A stretch of 42,126 nucleotides of DNA from an uncultured Verrucomicrobiota bacterium. Its GTDB lineage: Bacteria; Verrucomicrobiota; Kiritimatiellia; RFP12; UBA3636. A program made the position numbers and the translations under genes. Positions 33,424 to 42,126 of this stretch are shown here, piece after piece. Under the pieces are notes generated by a model, which was not told where the DNA came from, did no database searches, and was given only the letters and a program-made list of their open reading frames with translations. The DNA lies in assembly GCA_949285835.1 (NCBI GenBank), contig CASEAR010000020.1:1-42126 (forward strand), written 5' to 3'. Numbering within the stretch: position 1 is the stretch's first letter; every line of letters begins with the position of its first letter.

Positions 33424-34628
33424 TTTCTTTGTCCTGCGGCGCCGTACAGGCGCGAGTCGTTTACAAGCCTGAGCAGAAGGTCGCATCCCACCTGACGATG
33501 CGACTCGATCCTGAAGGACGGCGCCGTTGGCAGGTCGAACGGATACTCCCCGAACGTACGTTTGGAACCCGCGCCGAACACGGCCGGCGCGATGAATATG
33601 TCGAGCTCATCGGCAAGGCCGCCGTTTACAATGTGCGACGCCAGCGCCGCGCCGCCCTCGCACATGATGTGCAGCAGCCCTTCTTCCGCGGCCTTGCGGA
33701 GCAGCGCCTCGATGGACAGCCGCGGGCGGCCTCCTCCGGACGGGATCTCCTGCGGCAGAGTCCACACCGTGGCTCCGCAGGCCAGAAAGGCCTCGATCCT
33801 CTCGCGCGGGCACTGTTCCGACACTGCGCATATCGTGAGCTGCGTCAGGCCGTCCGTGAATATTTTTGCTTCGGTGGGAATTCTGCCCATGGAATCCGCG
33901 GCAATACGGAAGCCCGGCTGCCCCTTCCCGTCCTCTCCGGGACGCAAGAGCGACGGATTGTCCGCAATTACGGTGCCCGCGCCCACCAGCACCGCGTCGC
34001 ATGCCTTTCTCATTTCTCCCACCTCGGCTCGGGATTCGCCGCATGTTATCCACTTGGACTGCCCGGCGTGGTCTGCGATGGCACCGTCCAAAGTCTGCGC
34101 CATTTTGAGCGTGAGGTACGACATGCCGCGTGTGACCCACTTGAAGAAAGGCCTCAGGACCTCCGCTGCTTCGTGTTCCAGCACCCCTGAATCGACTGTG
34201 ACGCCAGCCTGTCTCAGGATATCCAGAGAACGGCCGTTATGCCTGGGATTTGGGTCGGTACACGCGGTCACGACCCTGCTTATGCCGTGTCTTATTATGG
34301 CCTCGGTGCACGGGGGCGTCCTCCCGTAGGTGCAGCACGGTTCGAGCGTGACATACAGCGTCGAGCCCCGGAAAAATCCCACCTCGTGCGTGGAAAGCGC
34401 GGTCGCTTCCGCATGGGGTCCTCCGGCGTACGCATGGTGGCCGCAGGCCAGAAGCGTGCCGTCTCTGACGATTACGCACCCCACGGGCGGATTTGGACGC
34501 GTGTGTCCGAGCCCGCGTTTCGCTTCGGCGACCGCGAGCGACATCCACCGCTCGTCTTCCTGCGCACGGCTCTCAGGGCCTGCGGCCCGCCGTGAGGCTG
34601 AATTGTCAATTGTACATTTGCCGTTCAT
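33408..34628 (-). CDS. ribD: Bifunctional riboflavin-specific deaminase/reductase (RibD)
   Basis: RibD deaminates the pyrimidine from GTP cyclohydrolase II and then reduces its ribosyl side chain with NADPH. The 406 residues contain both domains. The deaminase has TRPNPPVGCVIV, the zinc-site PHAEATAL and TLEPCCTYGRTPPC. The reductase starts near residue 150 with YLTLKMAQTLDGAIAD, continues with DAVLVGAGTV..DNPSL and ends with CEGGAALASH. The ATG at 34628 was chosen; a GTG 12 bases upstream (34640) is in frame. Neither has a good ribosome site. The gene heads the operon with ribE, the acidic protein, fkp and the peptidase. No FMN riboswitch pattern is visible in its leader. Confidence 0.95.
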   Translation of the reverse strand: MNGKCTIDNSASRRAAGPESRAQEDERWMSLAVAEAKRGLGHTRPNPPVGCVIVRDGTLLACGHHAYAGGPHAEATALSTHEVGFFRGSTLYVTLEPCCTYGRTPPCTEAIIRHGISRVVTACTDPNPRHNGRSLDILRQAGVTVDSGVLEHEAAEVLRPFFKWVTRGMSYLTLKMAQTLDGAIADHAGQSKWITCGESRAEVGEMRKACDAVLVGAGTVIADNPSLLRPGEDGKGQPGFRIAADSMGRIPTEAKIFTDGLTQLTICAVSEQCPRERIEAFLACGATVWTLPQEIPSGGGRPRLSIEALLRKAAEEGLLHIMCEGGAALASHIVNGGLADELDIFIAPAVFGAGSKRTFGEYPFDLPTAPSFRIESHRQVGCDLLLRLVNDSRLYGAAGQRKCSQE

Positions 34629-34693
34629 AACGACACACACACCAGCTATATTCCCGACTTACGTTTAGAACCCAGCATACCCCCGATTTGCTG

Positions 34694-34722
34694 ATTGTAT
34701 TGAAACGAGCAGCGCTTTTCAA
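34694..34722 (-). promoter_or_regulatory. Promoter of the ribD-ribE-fkp operon
   Basis: Minus-strand TTGAAA (34717-34722) and TACAAT (34694-34699) with a 17-base spacer. The leader to the ATG at 34628 is about 60 bases, too short for a complete FMN riboswitch. Confidence 0.65.
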
Positions 34723-34966
34723 TGCGCTTTTACGTCCGCCCGGGCGCGCAGCCGCCGCCGCGGCGCGCGGAGTCCGCTTCCTGTCGTCCGCTCCGCGCAC
34801 GCCGTTCGGTATCGCGCTGTGCGGTGCAAGGCGATACTGTGGAAGACGTAACACCTTGAAAATTATCGCGTTGTCCGAAACTTCCGTTCTGTCCTTAGCG
34901 CCCGGACGCGGGCACTGCCCGGCGCGGCTTCGTTTTTTTTCGCGTTTTTTGTGCGGGTTTATTTGT
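34723..34966. other. Non-coding stretch between divergent ribD and leuS promoters
   Basis: Part of a 413-base divergent spacer (34629-35041). It is very GC-rich around 34735-34810 and has T-runs at 34933-34940 and 34945-34950 preceded by a GGGC-ACT-GCCC hairpin at 34909-34919. A plus-strand open frame spans most of it, but its Arg/Ala-rich product has no domain and no ribosome site, so I do not call a gene. A small transcript ending at the T-runs is possible but unsupported. Confidence 0.4.
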
Positions 34967-34995
34967 TTGTCGCATAGCGGACGTTGTGGCATAAT
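34967..34995 (+). promoter_or_regulatory. Promoter of leuS
   Basis: TTGTCG (34967-34972) and CATAAT (34990-34995) with a 17-base spacer. The predicted start near 35002 gives a 40-base leader with AAGGA and GGGG stretches. Confidence 0.6.
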
Positions 34996-35041
34996 AGGCG
35001 GGTATTCGCTTTTATTTGAAGGACACGGGGATACATAGGTC

Positions 35042-37612
35042 ATGAGTGCATCCGATTACAATTTTGCGGAAATCGAAAAAAAGTGGCAGGCATACTGGGA
35101 AAAGAACAAGACGTTCAAGACGCCGGATTTTGCTGCCGGAAAGAAGAAGTGCTACATACTCGACATGTTCCCGTATCCGTCGGGAGCCGGTCTCCATGTG
35201 GGGCATCCCGAGGGGTACACGGCCACGGACATACTGAGCAGGTACAAACGCCAGCGAGGCTACAACGTGCTTCATCCCATGGGGTGGGACGCGTTCGGTC
35301 TTCCCGCGGAGCAGTATGCAGTGGAAACCGGCACCCATCCCGCGGTAACCACGGCCAGAAACATAGATACGTTCAGGCGTCAGATCAAGGCGCTTGGCTT
35401 CAGCTACGACTGGGACCGCGAGGTCAACACTACCGATCCGTCCTATTACAGGTGGACGCAGTGGATTTTCAAGCAGCTCTACAAGAAGGGGCTGGCGTAT
35501 GTGGCCGAGGTTCCGGTAAACTGGTGCCCCGCTCTCGGCACGGTGCTTGCGAACGAGGAGGTCATAAACGGGCGGAGCGAGCGAGGCAATCATCCCGTGG
35601 AGCGCCGTCCGATGCGGCAGTGGATGCTCCGCATAACCGACTACGCCGAGCGCCTCCTTCAGGGACTGGACGAGCTTGACTGGCCAGAGGGCATCAAGGA
35701 GATGCAGCGCAACTGGATCGGCAAATCCACGGGAGCGGAAGTCGTATTCAAGTTTTACAGGCCGGAAGGCGGGGAGGTCACGGTTTATACGACGCGTCCG
35801 GACACGCTGTTCGGCGCTACGTACATGGTGCTTGCGCCGGAACACAGGCTTGTTCTTGAAATAACCACCCCGGAATGCAGGGAGGCCGTCGAAAAATACC
35901 GCCGCGAAGCCTCCATGAAGAGCGACATGGACAGAACCGAACTGGTGACCGAAAAAACCGGCGTTTTCACAGGCTGCTTCGCTATAAATCCGGTGGACGG
36001 CCGCAGAATCCCGGTCTGGATCGCCGACTATGTGCTGGCTTCGTACGGCACGGGAGCTATCATGGCAGTGCCTGCGCATGATACGAGGGACTGGGATTTC
36101 GCCGAGAAGTTCGGCCTCCCCAAGATCTGCATAATCGAGCCGGACGCCGGAGAGGCGGCCGAAGCGGGGGTGAATCCCGGCGATGTTCTCTCCGGCAGGG
36201 TGTGCTGGACCGGCTCCGGCAGGATGATAAAGTCGGCGAATGGAGACGGGCTCGACCTCAACGGCATGGAGGTGGCGCAATCCAAAGACGCCGCCATAAA
36301 GTGGCTCTCCGCGCGCGGGCTGGGCAGGCCGAAGACGCAGTACAAGCTGCGCGACTGGCTTTTCAGCCGCCAGAGATACTGGGGCGAACCGTTCCCGATC
36401 GTCCACATGGACGACGGCACCGTGCGCCTGCTAGACGACAGCGAGCTGCCTCTCACTCTCCCGGAGCTCGCCGACTACAAGCCGTCTCCCACGGGGGAGC
36501 CTCCGCTGTCCAAGGCTTCGGAGTGGGTTAAGTACACCGAACCGGGCACCGGGCGCACCGGGCGCAGGGAGACGAATACGATGCCGCAATGGGCCGGATC
36601 GTGCTGGTATTACCTGCGGTACATCGACCCGCACAACGACAAGGCGTTCATCGATCCGGAGAAGGCCCGCGAGTGGCTTCCCGTGGATCTTTACGTGGGC
36701 GGCGCGGAGCATGCCGTGCTCCATCTGCTGTACGCGCGGTTCTGGCACAAGGTGCTTTTCGATCTCGGGCTCGTGCCCACCGACGAACCTTTCCGCAAGC
36801 TGGTGAATCAGGGCATGATTCTTGGGCTTTCCTACAAGGACTCGCGCGGCGCTCTCGTGCCCATGGACGATGTGGATACATCTTCCGGAACCCCGGTGCG
36901 CAAGTCCACGGGCGAAGCGCTTGAGGAGTTTGCGGCAAAGATGTCCAAGTCTCTCAAGAACGTCATAAACCCGGACGATGTGATCCGCGAATACGGTGCG
37001 GACAGCATGCGCCTCTACGAGATGTTCATGGGCCCCCTCGACGCGGTGAAGCCATGGAACACCCGCGGTGTCGAAGGCGTTTACAGGTTCCTCAAACGCT
37101 CCTACCGCATGATCTGCGCGCAGCCGGTGGAAGACAGGCCGATGACTGTGGAAGAGTCACGACTCTGCCACGCGACGATAAAGAAGGTGACCGAGGACAT
37201 AGAGACGCTCAGCCTGAACACGGCGATAAGCCAGCTGATGATTTTCCTGAACGGTTTTTCCGGCGAAGGTAAGTCCGTTCCGAGGTTTGCGGCGGAGGCC
37301 TATGTGATGATGCTTTCCCCGTTTGCTCCGCATTTGGGCGAGGAGCTCTGGGAGAAGCTGGGGCACGGCGAATCTCTGGCTTATGCCCCGTGGCCGGAGT
37401 ACGACGAGACGGCGCTGACGGTTTCGGAGGTGGAAATCGCGGTTCAGGTGTGCGGTAAGGTGAAGGCGCGCGTGATGATGCCGGCGGACGCTTCAGCGGA
37501 TGAGATGCGGGAACTGGCGCTGGCCGCTCCGGCGGTGATTGCGGCAGTCGGAGGAAAGCCTATCCGCAAGGCGGTCTGTGTGCCCGGGCGCATAGTAAAT
37601 CTGGTCGTCTGA
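35042..37612 (+). CDS. leuS: Leucyl-tRNA synthetase
   Basis: LeuRS charges tRNA-Leu with leucine and edits mischarged products. The 856-residue length and whole-length pattern are standard for bacterial LeuRS. The HIGH motif is HVGH inside [17 protein letters not shown] (about 39-55). The editing domain contains [22 protein letters not shown], with a conserved T-rich loop, and later [15 protein letters not shown]. The catalytic KMSKS follows as KMSKSLKNV near 638. The C-terminal anticodon-binding helices end in VCGKVKARV and [10 protein letters not shown]. The ATG at 35042 follows a promoter and a purine-rich leader. The stop overlaps the start of the MBOAT gene by one base (TGATG), so the acetyltransferase genes are co-transcribed. 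Confidence 0.97.
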   Translation: MSASDYNFAEIEKKWQAYWEKNKTFKTPDFAAGKKKCYILDMFPYPSGAGLHVGHPEGYTATDILSRYKRQRGYNVLHPMGWDAFGLPAEQYAVETGTHPAVTTARNIDTFRRQIKALGFSYDWDREVNTTDPSYYRWTQWIFKQLYKKGLAYVAEVPVNWCPALGTVLANEEVINGRSERGNHPVERRPMRQWMLRITDYAERLLQGLDELDWPEGIKEMQRNWIGKSTGAEVVFKFYRPEGGEVTVYTTRPDTLFGATYMVLAPEHRLVLEITTPECREAVEKYRREASMKSDMDRTELVTEKTGVFTGCFAINPVDGRRIPVWIADYVLASYGTGAIMAVPAHDTRDWDFAEKFGLPKICIIEPDAGEAAEAGVNPGDVLSGRVCWTGSGRMIKSANGDGLDLNGMEVAQSKDAAIKWLSARGLGRPKTQYKLRDWLFSRQRYWGEPFPIVHMDDGTVRLLDDSELPLTLPELADYKPSPTGEPPLSKASEWVKYTEPGTGRTGRRETNTMPQWAGSCWYYLRYIDPHNDKAFIDPEKAREWLPVDLYVGGAEHAVLHLLYARFWHKVLFDLGLVPTDEPFRKLVNQGMILGLSYKDSRGALVPMDDVDTSSGTPVRKSTGEALEEFAAKMSKSLKNVINPDDVIREYGADSMRLYEMFMGPLDAVKPWNTRGVEGVYRFLKRSYRMICAQPVEDRPMTVEESRLCHATIKKVTEDIETLSLNTAISQLMIFLNGFSGEGKSVPRFAAEAYVMMLSPFAPHLGEELWEKLGHGESLAYAPWPEYDETALTVSEVEIAVQVCGKVKARVMMPADASADEMRELALAAPAVIAAVGGKPIRKAVCVPGRIVNLVV

Positions 37613-39099
37613 TGGTTTTCAGCACGCCATTTTTTCTGACGGTGTTTCTTCCGGCGGCGCTGGCCGGCGTGTGGATTCTCGGGATTCTTGCGCCGCGTTT
37701 CGGGGCTGCCGGTTTGAGGCCGTGGCTGCCTGCCAACGCGTTCATTCTGCTGTGCAGCCTGTGGTTTTATTTCTGGGGCGAAGGCTGGGGCGTGCTGTGG
37801 CTGCTGCTGAGCGTGACCGGGAACGCGGCGGTCTCCCATGTGATGATGCTGCGTCCGGGGCGCGCTTGGCGGAAGGGGTGGCTGTCTGCGGCGGTGGCCG
37901 GGAATCTGGCGTTTCTGGGATGGTTCAAGTACGCGGCGTTCACGGCGGGCTGCGTCAACATGATTCCCGGGGTGTCGGTCCCGGTGCCGGAGGTCGCCCT
38001 ACCTCTCGGGATAAGCTTCTACACGTTTCAGGCGATGAGCTATGTGGTGGACGTGTACCGCGGCGAGGTGCCGCCGGCAAGGAATTTCATTGACTTTGCG
38101 TGTTACGTGACGATGTTTCCGCAGCTCGTGGCGGGGCCTATTGTGCGGTATGCGGACGTCGCTTCCATGCTGGAGAGGCGGCACGTGGGCGCGGCCGGGG
38201 TGGCGTCGGGTTTCCGGCGCTTCCTGTACGGCCTTGCCAAGAAGGTGCTGATCGCGAACACTGTCGCGTCGATGGCGGACGGGGTGTGGGAGGTCATCGG
38301 GCAGGGGCACGGGGTGTATCAGGATTTGGCGGCGCTGGGGCTGCTGTGCTACACGCTTCAGATTTACTACGATTTCAGCGGGTATTCGGACATGGCCATA
38401 GGGCTCGGGCGTATGATGGGGTTCGAGTTCAGGGAGAATTTTCTTCACCCGTACTGTTCGTCGAGCGTGCGCGAATTCTGGCGGCGGTGGCATATTTCGC
38501 TGTCCACGTGGTTCCGCGATTACCTTTACATCCCGCTGGGAGGGAGCAGGAAGGGGACGGTGCGCACGGCGCTGAACTGTGTGACGGTGTTTGCGCTGTG
38601 CGGCCTGTGGCACGGCGCCAGCGTGATGTTCGTCGTATGGGGCCTGTGGCACGGTCTGTTCCTTGCCGCGGAGCGTTTTGCGGCGCGTTTGAAGCGGGGC
38701 GCGGACGCAGGGCGCGGACGCAGGGCGGCGTCTCTGCCGGCGCGGATTGCCGGACACGTCTACACGGCGGCGGTTTTTTCCGTGGGGTGGGTGCTGTTCC
38801 GTTCGGAGACGATGAGCGGGGCGATGCTGATGCTGAAATCGATTGCGGGCACGGCGGAGGTTTCGCGCGAGTCGAGGGCTTTGTGGCTGGACTGCACGCC
38901 CGCGGTCATTGCGGCGATGTGCGCGGGCGTGTTTTTCGCGTATCCGGTGGTTCCGCTTGTGCGCCGGTTCCTTCTGAGGCGCGTCAACAGCGCGGCGCTT
39001 GTGTTCTGCGACAATGCGGCGGCGCTGTTTCTGGGATTCATGGCGGCGGTCTTCACCGCGGGCGGAGCGTACAATCCTTTTCTTTATTTCAGGTTCTGA
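37612..39099 (+). CDS. MBOAT-family O-acyltransferase (AlgI-like)
   Basis: A 495-residue polytopic membrane protein of the AlgI/DltB/PatA type. These proteins move acetyl groups across the inner membrane for O-acetylation of exported polysaccharide or wall polymers. Seen: many hydrophobic helices, PLGISFYTFQAMSYVVDVYRG at about 131-151, FPQLVAGPIVRY at 169-180, YDFSGYSDMAIGLGRMMGF at 253-271, RRWHISLSTWFRDYLYIPLGG with His294, and the catalytic His334 in CGLWHGAS. The ATG shares a base with the leuS stop (TGATG). The following gene is its usual periplasmic partner type. The acetylated polymer is unknown. Confidence 0.92.
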   Translation: MVFSTPFFLTVFLPAALAGVWILGILAPRFGAAGLRPWLPANAFILLCSLWFYFWGEGWGVLWLLLSVTGNAAVSHVMMLRPGRAWRKGWLSAAVAGNLAFLGWFKYAAFTAGCVNMIPGVSVPVPEVALPLGISFYTFQAMSYVVDVYRGEVPPARNFIDFACYVTMFPQLVAGPIVRYADVASMLERRHVGAAGVASGFRRFLYGLAKKVLIANTVASMADGVWEVIGQGHGVYQDLAALGLLCYTLQIYYDFSGYSDMAIGLGRMMGFEFRENFLHPYCSSSVREFWRRWHISLSTWFRDYLYIPLGGSRKGTVRTALNCVTVFALCGLWHGASVMFVVWGLWHGLFLAAERFAARLKRGADAGRGRRAASLPARIAGHVYTAAVFSVGWVLFRSETMSGAMLMLKSIAGTAEVSRESRALWLDCTPAVIAAMCAGVFFAYPVVPLVRRFLLRRVNSAALVFCDNAAALFLGFMAAVFTAGGAYNPFLYFRF

Positions 39100-39102
39100 C
39101 AT

Positions 39103-40647
39103 ATGCCGGGAGAAAACAGAGTGTGTGATCGGAGACGTGCGGCACGCTGCGTCAACGCGGCGTTTGCGGCGTTGTGCGTGTTTATTGTCTTTGCTCCGCC
39201 GGCCGCTTTCGTGTCGCACAAGCTGACGGGCTGGCCGGGATATCGCAAATTCGACAAACGGGCGGAGAGACGCCACATGAACATGCCTCCGGACTTCGGC
39301 AGTCTCCCCGCGAAGAAGTGGGGGGCGGCAGTAGAGTCCTGGTACAACGACAGATTCGCATGGCGCACCGAGGCCGTAAGTTTTTACAGATGGTTCCTTT
39401 TTGACATAATGAAGACTCATGTGGCGCGCGAAGTGCCCGGGCTGGACGGGTGGGTTTTCAGGCATGGCGGGGACTGGGCCGAGCTGGACGATTATCTCGG
39501 AGGCTTCGAGCTTACCGCACAGGAAAAGGACAACTGGGTGACGCTTTTCGAGGGGCGCAGGCAGTGGGCGGAGGCTCACGGGGCGGTGTACCTGCAGCTT
39601 ATCACCTCTGTGAAGGCGCAGATACAGACCGAGCAGATACTGCCGACAATCCGGAAACGCCGCGGCGTCGGCGTGGGAAGTCAGATAAGGACGGCTCTCG
39701 AGGGAAGCCCGGCGGAGCGCAATGTCGTTTTCCTCCACGACGCTTTGCGCAGGGAGGTGGAGGAAAACGGGCGGGACGTGTTCTTCCGGGTGGATCATCA
39801 TCCGAACGCAATCGGAGAATTCATCCTGTACAACGAACTGAATGAGCGGATAAGGGAGTTCTTCCCTGAGGTGAAGCCAATCAGGATGAACGGGCCCGCG
39901 GACGAGTTCCCGTTCTGCACGGAGGATCAGGGAGGGCGTCTTGCGGTGGTGTACCCCGGAGAGGAGAACGTCTACGACAGGATACTGAAGGCGTCGAAGG
40001 CGGGCGACAGGTATCCGTACGTGTCCGTGGTGACGGACAGGCCAGGCGAAGGGCTGTACGTGCTCATGATGCACGATTCTTTCATGAGGTTCACTCTCGA
40101 TTCGTGGGAAGGCGAGGAGGGAAATGTGCATTTCCCGTTCGGGGCGGGGGTGGACAGAGTGGCGGCCTTTATTTTCGCGAGGGCGACTACGGGGTTCATG
40201 GATTTTGTGATGTCGGACCGCATTCCGGACATTATAATTGAGCAGTTTCCGGAGTGCAGGCTCAACATGAACATCATCGGGTTTGACGGCGTGATGCGCA
40301 GCGCGGCGATGTTCGGGCGCGGGATCCGCACGGATGCGGCCGGAGCGGCGGCGCTGGCTCCGGGCGGTGGCAGGTTGTGCGTCCGTGCCGTTTTCGACGG
40401 GGTGGTATCCGATTCCGGAGAGACGAGCATGGCGGAGAAGGATCCGGGCCCGATTGCGGCGGTGTTTCGCAGGGGAGCGGCCGAACTTGGGCGGATGAAC
40501 GTTTATCCCGGGGTGAAGCGCGCGGCGTTTTTCGGGCCGGTGGATCCGGCGGCATTTGTTTCGGCGGAGGGTGAGTTTGAGGTAGCGCTTGTCGGGGGGA
40601 GCTGTTCCGGCGTGCAGCTTTCGTTCAGCGTTGTGCCGGAGCCGTAG
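39103..40647 (+). CDS. AlgJ/AlgX-like SGNH-type acetyltransferase-associated protein
   Basis: A 514-residue protein with one N-terminal membrane anchor (about 17-36) and a large periplasmic part. It resembles the AlgJ/AlgX SGNH-like family, which passes acetyl groups from the MBOAT protein to the polysaccharide. The AlgX-type D-x-H pair is seen as VDHHPN (Asp231, His233), and the nucleophile region as LMMHDSF (Asp325, Ser326); the Gly of the usual GDS is His here. Another family sign is WYNDRFAWR at about 80-88. About 130 residues after the catalytic region may be an extra beta-rich domain. It starts 3 bases after the MBOAT stop and overlaps recO tail to tail by 23 bases. Confidence 0.87.
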   Translation: MPGENRVCDRRRAARCVNAAFAALCVFIVFAPPAAFVSHKLTGWPGYRKFDKRAERRHMNMPPDFGSLPAKKWGAAVESWYNDRFAWRTEAVSFYRWFLFDIMKTHVAREVPGLDGWVFRHGGDWAELDDYLGGFELTAQEKDNWVTLFEGRRQWAEAHGAVYLQLITSVKAQIQTEQILPTIRKRRGVGVGSQIRTALEGSPAERNVVFLHDALRREVEENGRDVFFRVDHHPNAIGEFILYNELNERIREFFPEVKPIRMNGPADEFPFCTEDQGGRLAVVYPGEENVYDRILKASKAGDRYPYVSVVTDRPGEGLYVLMMHDSFMRFTLDSWEGEEGNVHFPFGAGVDRVAAFIFARATTGFMDFVMSDRIPDIIIEQFPECRLNMNIIGFDGVMRSAAMFGRGIRTDAAGAAALAPGGGRLCVRAVFDGVVSDSGETSMAEKDPGPIAAVFRRGAAELGRMNVYPGVKRAAFFGPVDPAAFVSAEGEFEVALVGGSCSGVQLSFSVVPEP

Positions 40648-41416
40648 GCGGAGAAAAAGCGACGGCGGAGACAGCGGTGGAACGGCCTTTGATTTCGATG
40701 CCGTCTATGTGGTAGTGGATAAAGAGTCCGAGGCATCTGAGCAGCCGCGCGGTGTCTTCGCTGCGGACGCGCTCCGCGCCCGGATCGCTCCCTTGTATGA
40801 CCGCTTCGCACAGCTGCGCGGTTCTTCCGGATATGAATATTCCTGGCGCGGCGAAGAGTGCAGGCTCGTGGCGGGGGCACACTATGCGTCCCTCTGGAAT
40901 GCAGAATCTGACATTGTCCGTCAGCCGGCACCCGCACGGCGGTGCGGACATATTGGGCGCGGTGCCGAGGATGTCGAGGAGTTTCAGCTCGTATCTGGTG
41001 AAGATTGCGGGAGTGGGCCGGGACGGGGAGTCCAGCAGCCCCAGGGTGTTTTCAAGTAGTCTGTAAACGGGCGGGGAATCTCCGTCGCGTACGGCGCGCA
41101 TGGCCAGGGAGGCGAACCACGATGCGCACATGGCGGCACGCCAGTTTGTCCTGAGATACGGGCGCATTTCGATGGGACAGACTTCTCTGGCGGTGTGGAT
41201 TCCGGATGCGGACGCGTGGGCGTAGAAGAGGAGTTCGCAGTTGTAGAAGTAGTCGTACTGGCCGAGAAAACGGCTTTTATTCCTGCATGCGCCGCGAATT
41301 GAAGTGGCGATGCGTGCGCCGTGCTGCGTGAGCCATGTGACGATGTGCGAAGTGTTGGAAAAAGGCGAGATTCGCAGCGCTATGGCGTCCGTGCGGAGTA
41401 TTTCGCTGTTTTTCAT
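40625..41416 (-). CDS. recO: DNA repair protein RecO
   Basis: RecO, with RecR and RecF, loads RecA on SSB-coated single-stranded DNA. The 263-residue protein shows the family layout: an N-terminal OB fold beginning TDAIALRISPFSNTSHIVTWLTQHGARIATSIRGACRNKS-like, a helical part with YRLLENTLGLLD, and a zinc-type cysteine cluster CGC...FC......CPRH near 178-200. The ATG at 41416 overlaps the mgtE stop as ATGA, so the genes are coupled. Its 3' end overlaps the end of the convergent AlgJ-like gene by 23 bases. The last 25 residues, Ala/Pro/Ser-rich, are poorly conserved. Confidence 0.9.
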   Translation of the reverse strand: MKNSEILRTDAIALRISPFSNTSHIVTWLTQHGARIATSIRGACRNKSRFLGQYDYFYNCELLFYAHASASGIHTAREVCPIEMRPYLRTNWRAAMCASWFASLAMRAVRDGDSPPVYRLLENTLGLLDSPSRPTPAIFTRYELKLLDILGTAPNMSAPPCGCRLTDNVRFCIPEGRIVCPRHEPALFAAPGIFISGRTAQLCEAVIQGSDPGAERVRSEDTARLLRCLGLFIHYHIDGIEIKGRSTAVSAVAFSPPTAPAQR

Positions 41417-42126
41417 GATTTCGATAGCACGTGCAGCAGCAGGAACGACGATATGCCGTAGTATATGAGAAGGGCGGATATGTCGTTCATTACGGAGATA
41501 AACGGGCCGGAGGCCACCGCCGGGTCAATCTTAAACTTTTCGAGGGCCACAGGGACGATGGCGCCGAAAACGGCCGCGAAGCTCATTGCGCAGAAAAGCG
41601 CCACGGCTACGACGCCTGCGAGGTACCATGGGGCGACTCCCGATTCGTGGTGCGGACCGAACGGCATGAACAGTATGAGTATCAGCGCCCAGATGAAAAT
41701 ACCGGCCCCGCAGAGCACCCCCATGAGCGCGCCGGTGCTGAGCTCGTGCCTGATGAGCTTGAGCAGCCTGTTTCTGCGCATATTTCCCGCCGTTATCTCG
41801 CGTATGAGCAGGATGCTGGACTGGAGGCCTGTGTTGCCGCCCATGGCCATGACGTTGGGGATAAATGCCGCCAGCACAACCATGGAGTTGAACTGCTCTG
41901 TGTACAGGTTGATAAGGGAACTGGTGATTATGCCGCCGACTAGCGTGACTGACAGCCAGGGGAGGCGGATCATGCAGCTTTTGAAAATGGAATCGTTGCC
42001 CAGATCTTCATCGTCGGAACCGGCGAGCATGAAAATGTCTTCTTCCGCTTCCTCCTGAATGACGTCCAGCACGTCATCGTGCGTGATGCGACCGAGGAGC
42101 ACTCCGCGGCCGTCGACCACGGGGAT
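41413..42126 (-). CDS. mgtE: Magnesium transporter MgtE (C-terminal 237 residues, cut by window end)
   Basis: MgtE is a Mg2+-gated channel of the inner membrane. The visible part begins in the second CBS domain (VVDGRGVLLGRITHDDVLDVIQEEAEEDI) and continues into the five-helix membrane domain: RLPWLSVTLVGGIITSSLI, FIPNVMAMGGNTGLQSS with the conserved pore/ion-site GGN.G.QS, a helix with two-sided FMPFG, and the final DPAVASGPFISVMNDISALLIYYGI, which includes conserved Asp residues lining the pore. The gene extends past base 42126, so the N-terminal domain is unseen. It is upstream of and overlaps recO (ATGA). Confidence 0.95.
   Translation of the reverse strand: MPVVDGRGVLLGRITHDDVLDVIQEEAEEDIFMLAGSDDEDLGNDSIFKSCMIRLPWLSVTLVGGIITSSLINLYTEQFNSMVVLAAFIPNVMAMGGNTGLQSSILLIREITAGNMRRNRLLKLIRHELSTGALMGVLCGAGIFIWALILILFMPFGPHHESGVAPWYLAGVVAVALFCAMSFAAVFGAIVPVALEKFKIDPAVASGPFISVMNDISALLIYYGISSFLLLHVLSKS

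Noticed and set aside
34629..34990. Possible FMN riboswitch before ribD
   Set aside because: I looked for the conserved RFN segments on the minus strand and did not find them; the promoter lies too close to the gene.
34688..35038. A 116-codon plus-strand frame in the ribD-leuS spacer
   Set aside because: No ribosome site, Arg/Ala/Cys-rich composition, and it covers both promoter regions.
37999..40131. A 710-codon open frame on the minus strand opposite the MBOAT and AlgJ-like genes
   Set aside because: The product is rich in His, Arg and Pro with no domain, and it mirrors two well-supported plus-strand genes. Long antisense frames like this arise from codon bias in GC-rich DNA.

Overview
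The window is a gene-dense, GC-rich stretch of bacterial chromosome. It holds 32 protein-coding genes, two of them cut by the window ends, and one tRNA gene. There are no insertion sequences, phage genes or CRISPR arrays. Gene content suggests a member of the PVC superphylum, most likely Lentisphaerota (Victivallis-like) and possibly gut-associated. The clues are a secreted LamG-like protein and a large secreted GH10 enzyme opposite a LacI-type regulator, a bifunctional Fkp enzyme for L-fucose salvage, long FAD-dependent and ADP-ribosylglycohydrolase-like proteins, and gatCAB. This placement is inference; no 16S gene is present.

Layout. 1-1605: uvrA start and thymidine phosphorylase, translationally coupled on the minus strand. 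1919-2982: tRNA-Thr with its own promoter and terminator, then an SDR oxidoreductase. 2979-6409: minus-strand operon proA, a nucleoside-diphosphate-kinase-like protein without its active site, pncC and a membrane NERD protein. 6669-7597: a QueG-like iron-sulphur protein. 7867-11163: gatCAB. 11194-16578: carbohydrate locus, with secreted LamG-like protein and CE4-like/GH10 fusion divergent from a LacI regulator. 16607-18439: a fused MetX-MetW protein. 18465-22083: rpe-lepA-maf-pgpA operon with overlapping or abutting genes. 22451-28354: FAD oxidoreductase, MbfA-like ferritin/VIT protein preceded by a G-quadruplex-type repeat, and an ADP-ribosylglycohydrolase-like protein. 28351-34722: operon ribD-ribE-acidic pRiA4b-ORF3-like protein-fkp-C39-like peptidase. 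34967-40647: leuS followed by an MBOAT O-acetyltransferase and an AlgJ/AlgX-like partner. 40625-42126: recO and the C-terminal part of mgtE.

How the genes work together. Most of the window is housekeeping: translation (gatCAB, leuS, lepA, tRNA-Thr), amino acid synthesis (proA, metXW), riboflavin (ribD, ribE), phospholipid (pgpA), repair (uvrA, recO) and metal handling (mgtE, MbfA-like). Three parts concern polysaccharides: the LacI-controlled secreted GH10 locus for breakdown, Fkp for GDP-fucose supply, and the MBOAT/AlgJ pair for O-acetylation of an exported glycan. The last two could serve one surface polysaccharide, but the sequence does not prove that.

Most promising for follow-up: the NDK-fold protein with all key catalytic positions replaced, the MetX-MetW fusion, the acidic protein-Fkp-peptidase gene string, the CE4-GH10 fusion with a candidate operator, and the G-rich tandem repeat just before the ferritin/VIT gene. 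Several -10/-35 pairs with 17-18 base spacing can be read by eye; at two genes (metXW, rpe) they predict leaderless mRNAs.
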